This document shows positions 56,938-64,000 of a stretch of DNA of 64,000 bases, piece by piece. The notes under the pieces are model-generated. The model was not told where the DNA came from. It saw only the letters and a program-made list of their open reading frames with translations, and made no database searches. The position numbers and the translations under genes are program-made. The DNA is taken from contig NZ_FOSH01000001.1 of NCBI RefSeq assembly GCF_900114205.1, positions 62,001 through 126,000 of the forward strand, given 5' to 3'. The DNA is from Methylophaga sulfidovorans. Lineage in GTDB: Bacteria > Pseudomonadota > Gammaproteobacteria > Nitrosococcales > Methylophagaceae. Position 1 is the first letter of the stretch. The number at the start of each line of letters is the position of its first letter.

Positions 56938-58716
56938 TTACAGACTGAATACGCTCAGAACACCACCCAGGTTAGTCCAGCTAGACAGTGATTTGTATGC
57001 ACCGACTGCGCCAAGACCATCTGTTTCGTTTTCTAAGCTTGGGATAGCCATACCGATACCAGCCCAACCACCGACACCTGACAGCACAGAGATATACTGT
57101 TTACCATCATGTTTGTAAGTGTTGACGTTACCGATAACGCCTGATGGAGTTTTGAATCTCCACAGTTCACGACCTGTTTGCGCATCAACCGCTTTCAGGT
57201 AACCTTCCAATGTACCGTAGAATACGACATCAGCAGCTGTTGCTAAAGCACCAGACCAAACTGAGAAACGTTCTGGGTTTGACCATACGATCTTACCTTC
57301 ACGAGCATCCCAAGCGATGAAGTTACCTAAGTGCGTACCACCTGGTGCTGGGTACATGCTTAATGTTGCACCAACGTATGGTTGACCCGCTACGTATTCC
57401 ACTTCAAATGGTTCATAGTCCATGCAAACATGGTTGGTTGGGACGTAGAACAGGCCAGTGCGTGGTGAGTACGCTGATGGTTGCTCATCTTTAGAACCTA
57501 ACGCCGCAGGACAAATACCTGTTGTGTTTACGTCTTCACCATTACGTGCAGTGGAGTATTTCGCTACACGATCATGTAAACCTGTTTTCAGGTTCACGCC
57601 GTTTGACCAGTTAACGGCTGGATCAAATTTTTCAGCCACTAACAGTTCACCAGAGACGCGGTCCATGGTGTAACCAAAACCGTTACGGTCAAAGTGAACA
57701 GCTGTTTTGTGCATTTTGCCTTTCACTTTTTGATCAACCAAGACGACTTCGTTAATACCGTCGTAATCCCACTCATCATGTGGTGTCATTTGGTAGACCC
57801 ATTTCGCCATACCGGTATCTAAGTCACGACCCCATAGAGACATTGACCATTTGTTATCACCAGGACGTTGAACAGGGTTCCATGTTGATGGGTTACCTGA
57901 ACCATAGTAGAACATGTTCAGATCTGGATCATATGAATACCAGCCCCAAGTGGTACCACCACCAATTTTCCATTGGTCGCCTTGCCATGTTTTCAAAGAA
58001 GAATCTTTGCCAACTGGTTTCAGCATTGACATAGTTTTGTTAGGGTCAACTAACATTTCTTCATCAGGACCCGTGCTGTACGCTTTGTATTTCACGTTAC
58101 CGTCTAAGTCATAAGCTTGAACGTAACCACGTACACCAAACTCACCACCTGAGATACCCACTAATACTTTATCTTTGAATACAAATGCAGCACCTGTGCT
58201 GGTTGCACCACGTTTTGCATCATCACGTTTGTCAGACCAAACAACTTTACCGTTTTCAGCATCAAGAGCAACTAATGTTGTATCTGCCTGGTTCAGGAAG
58301 ATTTTGCCGTCGCCATAGCTTAAACCACGGTTAACGGTGTCACAGCACATAACTGGCACTGTTTCATCGTAGTTTTGTTTTGGTTCATATTTCCATTTGA
58401 TTGCACCGTCATTATTCAGATCAAGTGCGAAAACAAGGTTTGGAAATGGTGTATGAACATACATAGTGTCACCGATAACTAAAGAGTTACCTTCATGACC
58501 ACGTAAAACACCGGTTGAGAAAGACCATGCCATGTTTAAATCTTTAACATTGTCTTTGTTGATTTGAGTTAATTCAGAGTAACGTTGATTGTTATAATTA
58601 CCTGCTGGCATTACCCAGTTATTCGGATCTTTTTGCATTTGCAATAATTCATCAGCAGCAGCCAGGCTTGGCACGGCTAAAGTCATCATTGCGATTGATA
58701 AAGTTTTCAGCTTCAT
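56938..58716 (-). CDS. xoxF: XoxF-type methanol dehydrogenase, copy 3
   Basis: A 592-residue protein nearly identical to copies 1 and 4; it differs by scattered substitutions such as [15 protein letters not shown] in the signal region, [11 protein letters not shown] (Ile for Val after the lanthanide Asp) and [19 protein letters not shown], the last shared with copy 2 rather than copies 1 and 4. That mosaic pattern suggests recombination between copies. Ribosome site AGAGGT lies upstream of the ATG at 58716. The HK-RR pair at 58907-60884 is immediately upstream and in the same direction. Confidence 0.95.
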   Translation of the reverse strand: MKLKTLSIAMMTLAVPSLAAADELLQMQKDPNNWVMPAGNYNNQRYSELTQINKDNVKDLNMAWSFSTGVLRGHEGNSLVIGDTMYVHTPFPNLVFALDLNNDGAIKWKYEPKQNYDETVPVMCCDTVNRGLSYGDGKIFLNQADTTLVALDAENGKVVWSDKRDDAKRGATSTGAAFVFKDKVLVGISGGEFGVRGYVQAYDLDGNVKYKAYSTGPDEEMLVDPNKTMSMLKPVGKDSSLKTWQGDQWKIGGGTTWGWYSYDPDLNMFYYGSGNPSTWNPVQRPGDNKWSMSLWGRDLDTGMAKWVYQMTPHDEWDYDGINEVVLVDQKVKGKMHKTAVHFDRNGFGYTMDRVSGELLVAEKFDPAVNWSNGVNLKTGLHDRVAKYSTARNGEDVNTTGICPAALGSKDEQPSAYSPRTGLFYVPTNHVCMDYEPFEVEYVAGQPYVGATLSMYPAPGGTHLGNFIAWDAREGKIVWSNPERFSVWSGALATAADVVFYGTLEGYLKAVDAQTGRELWRFKTPSGVIGNVNTYKHDGKQYISVLSGVGGWAGIGMAIPSLENETDGLGAVGAYKSLSSWTNLGGVLSVFSL

Positions 58717-58775
58717 TAGAGTGACCTCTATTAATTGTTATTTAACATGACGGCAACACTGGCCGGTCAGGAAGG

Positions 58776-58840
58776 ACTCTATTCGGCTTTTCCCTTCTTT
58801 TCATTAGGGAATAATCACCCATAGTTTGGGATATATTCCC
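58776..58840 (-). promoter_or_regulatory. Promoter and operator of xoxF copy 3
   Basis: The -10 element is GAATAGAGT (complement of 58776-58784). CCCA-N5-TGGG (58818-58830) is centred 48 bases upstream. GGGATATATTCCC (58828-58840) and TTCCC/GGGAA (58790-58811) are further dyads. The sequence CATTAGG, 17 bases from the -10, is at the same spacing in copy 1. Confidence 0.55.
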
Positions 58841-58906
58841 GAGCATAGCGGAAAGGCTTCCCACACAATATTAAAAAGATTCCTGAAAATAATTGAAAAT
58901 CTATCA

Positions 58907-59542
58907 TTAACTGCTGACTACACCGTACTTTATGGCTAAGCGAACCATTTCTGCCGATGAATTAAAACCCAATTTATGTTTTAACATTGTCTGATAATTA
59001 GCAATGGTTTTCGCCTCCAGACTCAACTGGGAAGCAACCTGTGAAATAGTCAGTCCTTCTGCTAACAGCCTGAATATTTCAAATTCCCGGGTACTTAATC
59101 TTTGGGTAGGATCATCTGAGCCGGTGACACTTTGCATAGCAATTTTCTGTGCCATTTCTGCACTTAGAAAATTTTTACCATTCATCACATGATGAATAGC
59201 TGTTACCAGATCCTGACTATCACCCGATTTAATAACGTAGCCTTTTGCACCAGCACTCATCGCTTGCATCGCCAATGTCACATTTTCATGCATTGAAAAT
59301 ACAATGATACGAGCATTTCTAAACTTACCACAGATCCTTCTTACTGCTTCCAAGCCACCAATGCCAGGCATCGACATATCCGTAATCAACACATCTGGTA
59401 GCAGCTCAGTGTATGCCTGATAGGCCTTTTCCCCACTTGGAATTTCTTTCACAACCTGAAAATCATCGTAACCATTCAACATACTGGCCAAACCTGATCG
59501 AACAATCTCGTGATCATCTGCCAATAGGATCTTAATTTTCGC
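58907..59542 (-). CDS. NarL-type response regulator paired with the 59532 kinase
   Basis: A 211-residue regulator with a complete receiver (D10-D11 in LLADDHEIVRSG, phosphoacceptor Asp 56 in VLITDMSMPGIGG, Lys in GYVIKSGD) and LuxR HTH with recognition segment KTIANYQTMLKHKL. The start at 59542 overlaps the kinase gene by 11 bases and has GAGAG upstream. It is 190 bases before xoxF copy 3, its likely target. It resembles the MxaB-type regulators of methanol oxidation in methylotrophs. Confidence 0.92.
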   Translation of the reverse strand, partial: AKIKILLADDHEIVRSGLASMLNGYDDFQVVKEIPSGEKAYQAYTELLPDVLITDMSMPGIGGLEAVRRICGKFRNARIIVFSMHENVTLAMQAMSAGAKGYVIKSGDSQDLVTAIHHVMNGKNFLSAEMAQKIAMQSVTGSDDPTQRLSTREFEIFRLLAEGLTISQVASQLSLEAKTIANYQTMLKHKLGFNSSAEMVRLAIKYGVVSS

Positions 59543-60884
59543 CATCAATCTCTCCGATACCACACGGCAACTTCACTTTAATTTTCATACCTTCCCCAGG
59601 CTGACTTTCAATATGAATTTGACCTGATACTGTCTCTACTCGTTCGCGCATACCTAGTAATCCATATCCTTTTTTTATCAACATTAAGTCGCATCCCTGA
59701 CCGTTATCGATTATTTCGATAATAATGTCATTGTCTTTTCTGTAAAGCAGAATTTTAGCTTCGACATTGTTACCAGCATGACGGCTAATGTTGGTTAAAC
59801 CTTCCTGAATGATACGGTAGCAGCTTAATTGCATATGCTCATCAAGTAACCTCAAATTACAATTTATCGTCAATTCAAGTTGATGCTGCGGGTGGTTATA
59901 AATCCAGTCATTTGCAAGCTCATGTAAACAATATGCCAATCCAAATTCAGATAAATTAGGGGGACGTAATTGTTTAAGATTTGATCTCAGAATATCTGAC
60001 ATCCTTTCACTACGCTGCCTTAGGTTGGCGATGGTGTTTTCTTTTATATTAGGGTCATCTGAGTGATAAAACTTATCCAGCTCAATACGCATTGTTGTCA
60101 AAAGTTGACCAAGCTCATCGTGTAACTCAGCCGCAATACGTTTTCGTTCGATTTCCTGTAATTCGACAGCTTTTCTCTTTTGTATGTGAAAGACCTTTTT
60201 TAGGCTTTCACTTGACTCAATAATCCGAAAAAGAAGACGCTTGATATTGAACACAGATAGATAACGTAGTCGTCCAATTTTCTCTTCCTTCTGCCTTGGA
60301 AAGTTAAGCTGACCATCAATACGCTCTAAAATCAGAGAGAACAGAAATACAACCAGGCAGCTTGATAAGATGAAAGTGAATAAAATGGGGATTAATAATT
60401 CGGCAATACCGATCCCCACGTATTTCAACTCATGATATATATCACTGCGAATAATGACATCACCTACATACTTCGAGTGAATCATTACCGGCTCAACAAT
60501 ATAAACAGACTTAAGATGAAAAATATCCAAAATGGTTTTCATCACTTTTGTCATCACACCATCAGCATCAGATTGATATTGATGATTACTTTCGATAATA
60601 GAACCATCTTTAGACACGAACTCAATGTTCAAACGCTCTAAGTTACGCCATTGTTGTAGTTCAAATATAGGCATCTGATTTTTATCTGTCTCGGCGACAT
60701 TAAAATCACTAATCTGCTCACGAAGCATAGATGAAACTAAGGTTGCTTCCTGAGTAGTTTCACGATGGTCAATAAAGTAAATTTGTACCAGCGCTAATAC
60801 TTCTAAGAAAATAAGAAAGCAGATCATTCCAGCAATAAATAACGCGACTTTCTGTGCAACTGAACCCGTTAATATTCTATTCAT
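59532..60884 (-). CDS. Membrane histidine kinase (HisKA_3) of the xoxF cluster
   Basis: A 450-residue sensor kinase: transmembrane helix at about 12-35, periplasmic sensor region (about 36-160), second helix at about 163-187, linker, HisKA_3 with phospho-His in IERKRIAAELHDELGQLLTTMRI in part, and HATPase_c with IIEIIDNGQGCD and GYGLLGMRERVETVSG. The sensor region has no recognised domain. The ATG at 60884 is preferred over a TTG one codon earlier. The signal could be lanthanide, methanol or redox state; nothing in the sequence decides. Confidence 0.9.
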   Translation of the reverse strand: MNRILTGSVAQKVALFIAGMICFLIFLEVLALVQIYFIDHRETTQEATLVSSMLREQISDFNVAETDKNQMPIFELQQWRNLERLNIEFVSKDGSIIESNHQYQSDADGVMTKVMKTILDIFHLKSVYIVEPVMIHSKYVGDVIIRSDIYHELKYVGIGIAELLIPILFTFILSSCLVVFLFSLILERIDGQLNFPRQKEEKIGRLRYLSVFNIKRLLFRIIESSESLKKVFHIQKRKAVELQEIERKRIAAELHDELGQLLTTMRIELDKFYHSDDPNIKENTIANLRQRSERMSDILRSNLKQLRPPNLSEFGLAYCLHELANDWIYNHPQHQLELTINCNLRLLDEHMQLSCYRIIQEGLTNISRHAGNNVEAKILLYRKDNDIIIEIIDNGQGCDLMLIKKGYGLLGMRERVETVSGQIHIESQPGEGMKIKVKLPCGIGEIDGEN

Positions 60885-61018
60885 CAATACCCTTATCGTG
60901 AGGCTTAAAAATATCTGTAATCCCTAACGAAATAAGTTTGGTATTTAGGTTTTCACACCCAAGCACACACATTACTACATCACTGTCCTTAATATTCCTA
61001 ATGCAGTACAAGCCCATT

Positions 61019-61024
61019 ATTATA
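61019..61024 (-). promoter_or_regulatory. Possible -10 box for the 59532-60884 kinase operon
   Basis: A perfect TATAAT on the minus strand 135 bases before the kinase start, in the 60888-61074 spacer. No -35 match is evident. Confidence 0.35.
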
Positions 61025-61074
61025 GCTTCTTTAACTGCAGACATACCTAAAATCCCTATTTAAGTTAGAGATAT

Positions 61075-61107
61075 AAAAAAGGCCCGATACCATAAAGATA
61101 CCGGGCC
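61075..61107 (-). terminator. Terminator of xoxF copy 4
   Basis: On the minus strand GGCCCGGTATC pairs with GGTATCGGGCC (two wobbles) around TTTAT, followed by six T. Confidence 0.87.
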
Positions 61108-61122
61108 TTTTTATTCAGACTA

Positions 61123-61139
61123 AGATTACGGAGTAATCT
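61123..61139 (-). promoter_or_regulatory. Conserved 3' UTR hairpin of xoxF copy 4
   Basis: AGATTAC/GTAATCT stem with the same 3-base loop as after copies 1 and 3, 14 bases from the stop. Confidence 0.75.
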
Positions 61140-61153
61140 ATATCATCTGGGTC

Positions 61154-62932
61154 TTACAGGCTGAATACACTCAGAACACCACCCAGGTTAGTCCAGCTAG
61201 ACAGTGCTTTATATGCACCAACCGCACCAAGACCATCTGAGCTATTTTCTAAGTCAGGAATCGCCATACCGATACCAGCCCAACCACCTACACCTGACAG
61301 TACAGAGATATACTGTTTACCGTCATGCGTATAGGTGTTGACGTTACCGATAACACCAGACGCTGTTTTGAAGCGCCATAGTTCACGACCTGTTTGCGCA
61401 TCAACCGCTTTCAGGTAACCTTCCAATGTACCGTAGAACACCACATCAGTTGCTGTTGCTACTGGACCAGACCAAACTGAGAAACGTTCTGGGTTTGACC
61501 ATACGATCTTACCTTCACGAGCATCCCAAGCGATGAAGTTACCCATATGAGTACCACCTGGTGCTGGGAACATGTTCAGGGTTGCACCAACGTATGGTTG
61601 ACCCGCTACGTATTCCACTTCAAATGGTTCATAGTCCATGCAAACATGGTTGGTTGGGACATAGTAAAGACCAGTACGTGGTGAAAATGCCGCTGGCTGT
61701 TGATCTTTAGAACCTAACGCCGCAGGACAAATACCTGTCGTGTTTACGTCTTCACCATTTGCTGCTGTTGAGTATTTCGCAGTACGCTCTGGTAGACCTG
61801 TTTTCATATTGATACCAGTCGCCCAGTTAACGGCTGGATCAAATTTTTCAGCCACTAACAGTTCGCCAGTAACGCGGTCCATGGTGTAACCAAAACCGTT
61901 ACGGTCAAAGTGAACAGCTGTTTTGTGCATTTTGCCTTTCACTTTTTGATCAGCAAGAATTACTTCGTTAACACCGTCATAATCCCACTCATCATGTGGT
62001 GTCATTTGGTAGACCCATTTCGCCATACCAGTGTCTAAGTCACGACCCCATAGAGACATTGACCATTTGTTATCACCAGGACGTTGAACAGGGTTCCAGG
62101 TAGATGGGTTACCTGAACCATAATAGAACATGTTCAGATCTGGATCGTAAGAAATCCAGCCCCAAGTGGTACCACCACCAATTTTCCATTGGTCACCTTG
62201 CCATGTTTTCAAAGAAGAATCTTTGCCAACTGGTTTCAGCATTGACATGGTTTTCTTAGGATCAACTAACATTTCGTTGTCAGGACCAGTACTGTATGCA
62301 GTGTACTGTTCTTTACCATCCAGGCTGTAGGCTTTGATGTAACCACGTACACCAAACTCACCACCTGAGATACCAACTAAGACTTTATCTTTAACAACAA
62401 ATGCAGCACCTGTGCTGGTTTCACCTTTTTTAGGATCACCACGTTGGTCAGACCAAACAACTTTACCGTTTTTAGCATCAAGAGCAACTAATGTTGTGTC
62501 TGCCTGGTTCAGGAAGATTTTTCCGTCGCCATAGCTTAAACCACGGTTAACCGTGTCACAGCACATAACTGGCACTGTTTCATCGTAGTTTTGTTTTGGT
62601 TCATATTTCCATTTCATTGCACCGTCGTTGTTTAAATCCAACGCGTAAACGATGTTTGGAAACGGTGTGTGTACATACATGGTGTCGCCAATAACCAAAG
62701 AGTTACCTTCGTGACCACGTAAAACACCGGTTGAGAAAGACCATGCCATGTTTAAATCTTTAACATTGTCTTTGTTGATTTGAGTTAATTCAGAATAACG
62801 TTGATTGTTATAGTTACCTGCTGGCATTACCCAGTTATTCGGATTTTTTTGCATTTCAAGCAATTCATCGGCAGTAGCCAAGCCTGGCACTGCCAATGTC
62901 ATCATTGCTAATGACAAAGTTTTCAGCTTCAT
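61154..62932 (-). CDS. xoxF: XoxF-type methanol dehydrogenase, copy 4
   Basis: A 592-residue protein with Cys 124-125, metal Glu 192, Asn 275, catalytic Asp 317 and lanthanide-specific Asp 319 by direct count. It shares [20 protein letters not shown] with copy 1 but carries private changes: [52 protein letters not shown] and PDLENSSDG. The HK-RR pair at the window edge lies directly upstream. The ATG at 62932 has only a weak ribosome site. Confidence 0.95.
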   Translation of the reverse strand: MKLKTLSLAMMTLAVPGLATADELLEMQKNPNNWVMPAGNYNNQRYSELTQINKDNVKDLNMAWSFSTGVLRGHEGNSLVIGDTMYVHTPFPNIVYALDLNNDGAMKWKYEPKQNYDETVPVMCCDTVNRGLSYGDGKIFLNQADTTLVALDAKNGKVVWSDQRGDPKKGETSTGAAFVVKDKVLVGISGGEFGVRGYIKAYSLDGKEQYTAYSTGPDNEMLVDPKKTMSMLKPVGKDSSLKTWQGDQWKIGGGTTWGWISYDPDLNMFYYGSGNPSTWNPVQRPGDNKWSMSLWGRDLDTGMAKWVYQMTPHDEWDYDGVNEVILADQKVKGKMHKTAVHFDRNGFGYTMDRVTGELLVAEKFDPAVNWATGINMKTGLPERTAKYSTAANGEDVNTTGICPAALGSKDQQPAAFSPRTGLYYVPTNHVCMDYEPFEVEYVAGQPYVGATLNMFPAPGGTHMGNFIAWDAREGKIVWSNPERFSVWSGPVATATDVVFYGTLEGYLKAVDAQTGRELWRFKTASGVIGNVNTYTHDGKQYISVLSGVGGWAGIGMAIPDLENSSDGLGAVGAYKALSSWTNLGGVLSVFSL

Positions 62933-62992
62933 TTTTAATCCCTAGTGTTTGATTACAGAACATGTCGAGAGGAATAACAACGACATGGTTCC

Positions 62993-63052
62993 CACACTTT
63001 ATGCTCGTTATGCCCAAGAATCATTACCAAAGATTCCCGATTTTAGCGGGAA
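62993..63052 (-). promoter_or_regulatory. Promoter and operator of xoxF copy 4
   Basis: The minus-strand element AGCATAAAGTGTG (complement of 62993-63005) and the best operator of the set: perfect dyad TTCCCGATTTTAGCGGGAA (63034-63052), centred 47 bases upstream of the element's downstream edge. Confidence 0.6.
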
Positions 63053-63116
63053 GTAATCGACACAACTTAGGGAAGTAAAACCTAAACTGATGAAATAATT
63101 GTCATTTAAGTGAAAA

Positions 63117-63761
63117 TCACTGCTCTGTAATCACACCATATTTCATCGCCAATCTGACCAATTCAACCGGAGAATGAATATCTAGCTTTTGTTTGAGACT
63201 AGTTTGATAGTTAGCTACTGTTTTTTGACCGATATTTAATCGCCCCGCAATTTCCTCTACTAACTTACCTTCCGCCAATAAACGGAAAACCTCAAACTCT
63301 CGGGAAGTTAACCTTTGTGTCGGATTATCATCACCAGTCAAGCTTTGCAAAGCAACTTTTTGTGCCATATCAGCACTTAAAAAACTTTTCCCGGACGCAA
63401 CTTCTTTTACCGCTTTAACAAGATCTTCTGCATTACCGGATTTTGCCACATAGCCCATAGCACCAGCAGTTAGCGACTGAATTGCATAGGTCGCATTTTC
63501 ATGCATAGAAAACATAATTATCCGCGCATCAGACCAACGATGAAGAATTCGACGTAATGCCTCAAGTCCCCCCATACCCGGCATAGACATATCCATCACT
63601 AATACATCGGGACGATGCTCTGGATAAGTTTGATAGGCCTGCTCTCCACTCTCCGCTTCCGCAATCACTTTTATGTCTGCATTTTGTTCTAGTAATCGAC
63701 ATAAACCTGATCTGACTACGGCATGGTCATCAGTCAGCATGACTTTTATTAACTGGCTCAC
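63117..63761 (-). CDS. NarL-type response regulator upstream of xoxF copy 4
   Basis: A 214-residue regulator with a complete receiver (D11-D12, phosphoacceptor Asp 57 in VLVMDMSMPGMGG, Lys in GYVAKSGN) and LuxR HTH with recognition segment KTVANYQTSLKQKL. GTG start with AAGGAGA upstream, overlapping the kinase stop by 4 bases. Closely related to the 58907 regulator. Likely activator of xoxF copy 4, 185 bases downstream. Confidence 0.92.
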   Translation of the reverse strand: MSQLIKVMLTDDHAVVRSGLCRLLEQNADIKVIAEAESGEQAYQTYPEHRPDVLVMDMSMPGMGGLEALRRILHRWSDARIIMFSMHENATYAIQSLTAGAMGYVAKSGNAEDLVKAVKEVASGKSFLSADMAQKVALQSLTGDDNPTQRLTSREFEVFRLLAEGKLVEEIAGRLNIGQKTVANYQTSLKQKLDIHSPVELVRLAMKYGVITEQ

Positions 63762-64000
63762 GCATTATCTCCTTGTTTGGGAACCGTCACATCAATCGTG
63801 ACGCCTTGATTTAAATTAGATGTAATATCAAAAGTGCCACCCACGCTGTCTAACCGTTCTTTCATTCCTGCAAGACCAAAACGTTGTGTGTGCTTTGTAG
63901 GATCGAATCCTTTGCCGTTATCAGTCACTGTCAAATGAATAGCATGTTTTTCTTCTTTCAAAATTATCCATGCCTGCTTTGCTTGTGAGTGGCGACTGAT
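63758..64000 (-). CDS. Histidine kinase, C-terminal part (cut by window end)
   Basis: The frame is open to the window edge. Visible are SRHSQAKQAWIILKEEKHA in part and the HATPase_c motifs HLTVTDNGKGFD and RFGLAGMKERLDSVGG. It is the C-terminus of a HisKA_3/NarX-type kinase, the partner of the 63117 regulator. Confidence 0.85.
   Translation of the reverse strand: MSRHSQAKQAWIILKEEKHAIHLTVTDNGKGFDPTKHTQRFGLAGMKERLDSVGGTFDITSNLNQGVTIDVTVPKQGDNA

Noticed and set aside
52295-62932. Calling the dehydrogenases MxaF (calcium type)
   Set aside because: All four have Asp two residues after the catalytic Asp (DYD), where MxaF has Ala, and no mxaI or mxaG is nearby.

Overview
The window comes from a gammaproteobacterial methylotroph, most likely Methylophaga or a close relative. 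The reasons are moderate to low GC, gammaproteobacterial gene sets (surE-pcm-yqaA-nlpD, cydABX-ybgE, hom-thrC, a TonB2-like cluster), and a right third given over to PQQ and lanthanide-type methanol dehydrogenases. The genus is inferred from overall protein character; no search was run.

Region 1 (1-2757) is the edge of an integrated element: the end of a HipA-like kinase, a small membrane protein and a tyrosine integrase, abutting the 3' end of yicC. Region 2 (2758-31153) is housekeeping: yicC, rph-rdgB-lipoprotein-hemW, alaC-hom-thrC, an HDOD protein, an NlpC/P60 lipoprotein, surE-pcm-yqaA-nlpD followed by prfB (with programmed frameshift) and lysS, parE-parC, a cytochrome bd operon (cydP-cydA-cydB-cydX-ybgE-DUF3365 heme protein), and an ovothiol pair (ovoA plus a PatB/MalY-type lyase).

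Region 3 (31237-39007) is a six-gene TonB2-like energy-transduction operon (DUF3450, large TolQ-like protein, ExbB, ExbD, TonB, TPR), a class II aldolase-like gene, and a NarX/NarL-type two-component pair. Region 4 (39074-46614) holds hemL, sbcB, a B12-binding radical SAM gene, DUF1289, an isochorismatase-like hydrolase, tolC, a rhodanese and a Pcm-like methyltransferase.

Region 5 (46792-64000) is the most distinctive part: a pqqABCDE operon with an ABC exporter at its end, then four xoxF-type methanol dehydrogenase genes on the same strand, interleaved with three NarL-type response regulators, one complete histidine kinase and one kinase cut by the window edge. Read in the direction of transcription the order is HK-RR > xoxF, HK-RR > xoxF, xoxF-RR > xoxF, pqqA. 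All four XoxF keep the extra aspartate that marks lanthanide-dependent enzymes. Three of the four genes share a nearly identical 3' UTR (small hairpin plus terminator). All four promoters share a -10 element with a dyad centred 47-48 bp upstream of it, but the dyad sequence differs between promoters. This looks like an amplified methanol-oxidation module in which each copy carries its own sensor-regulator input.
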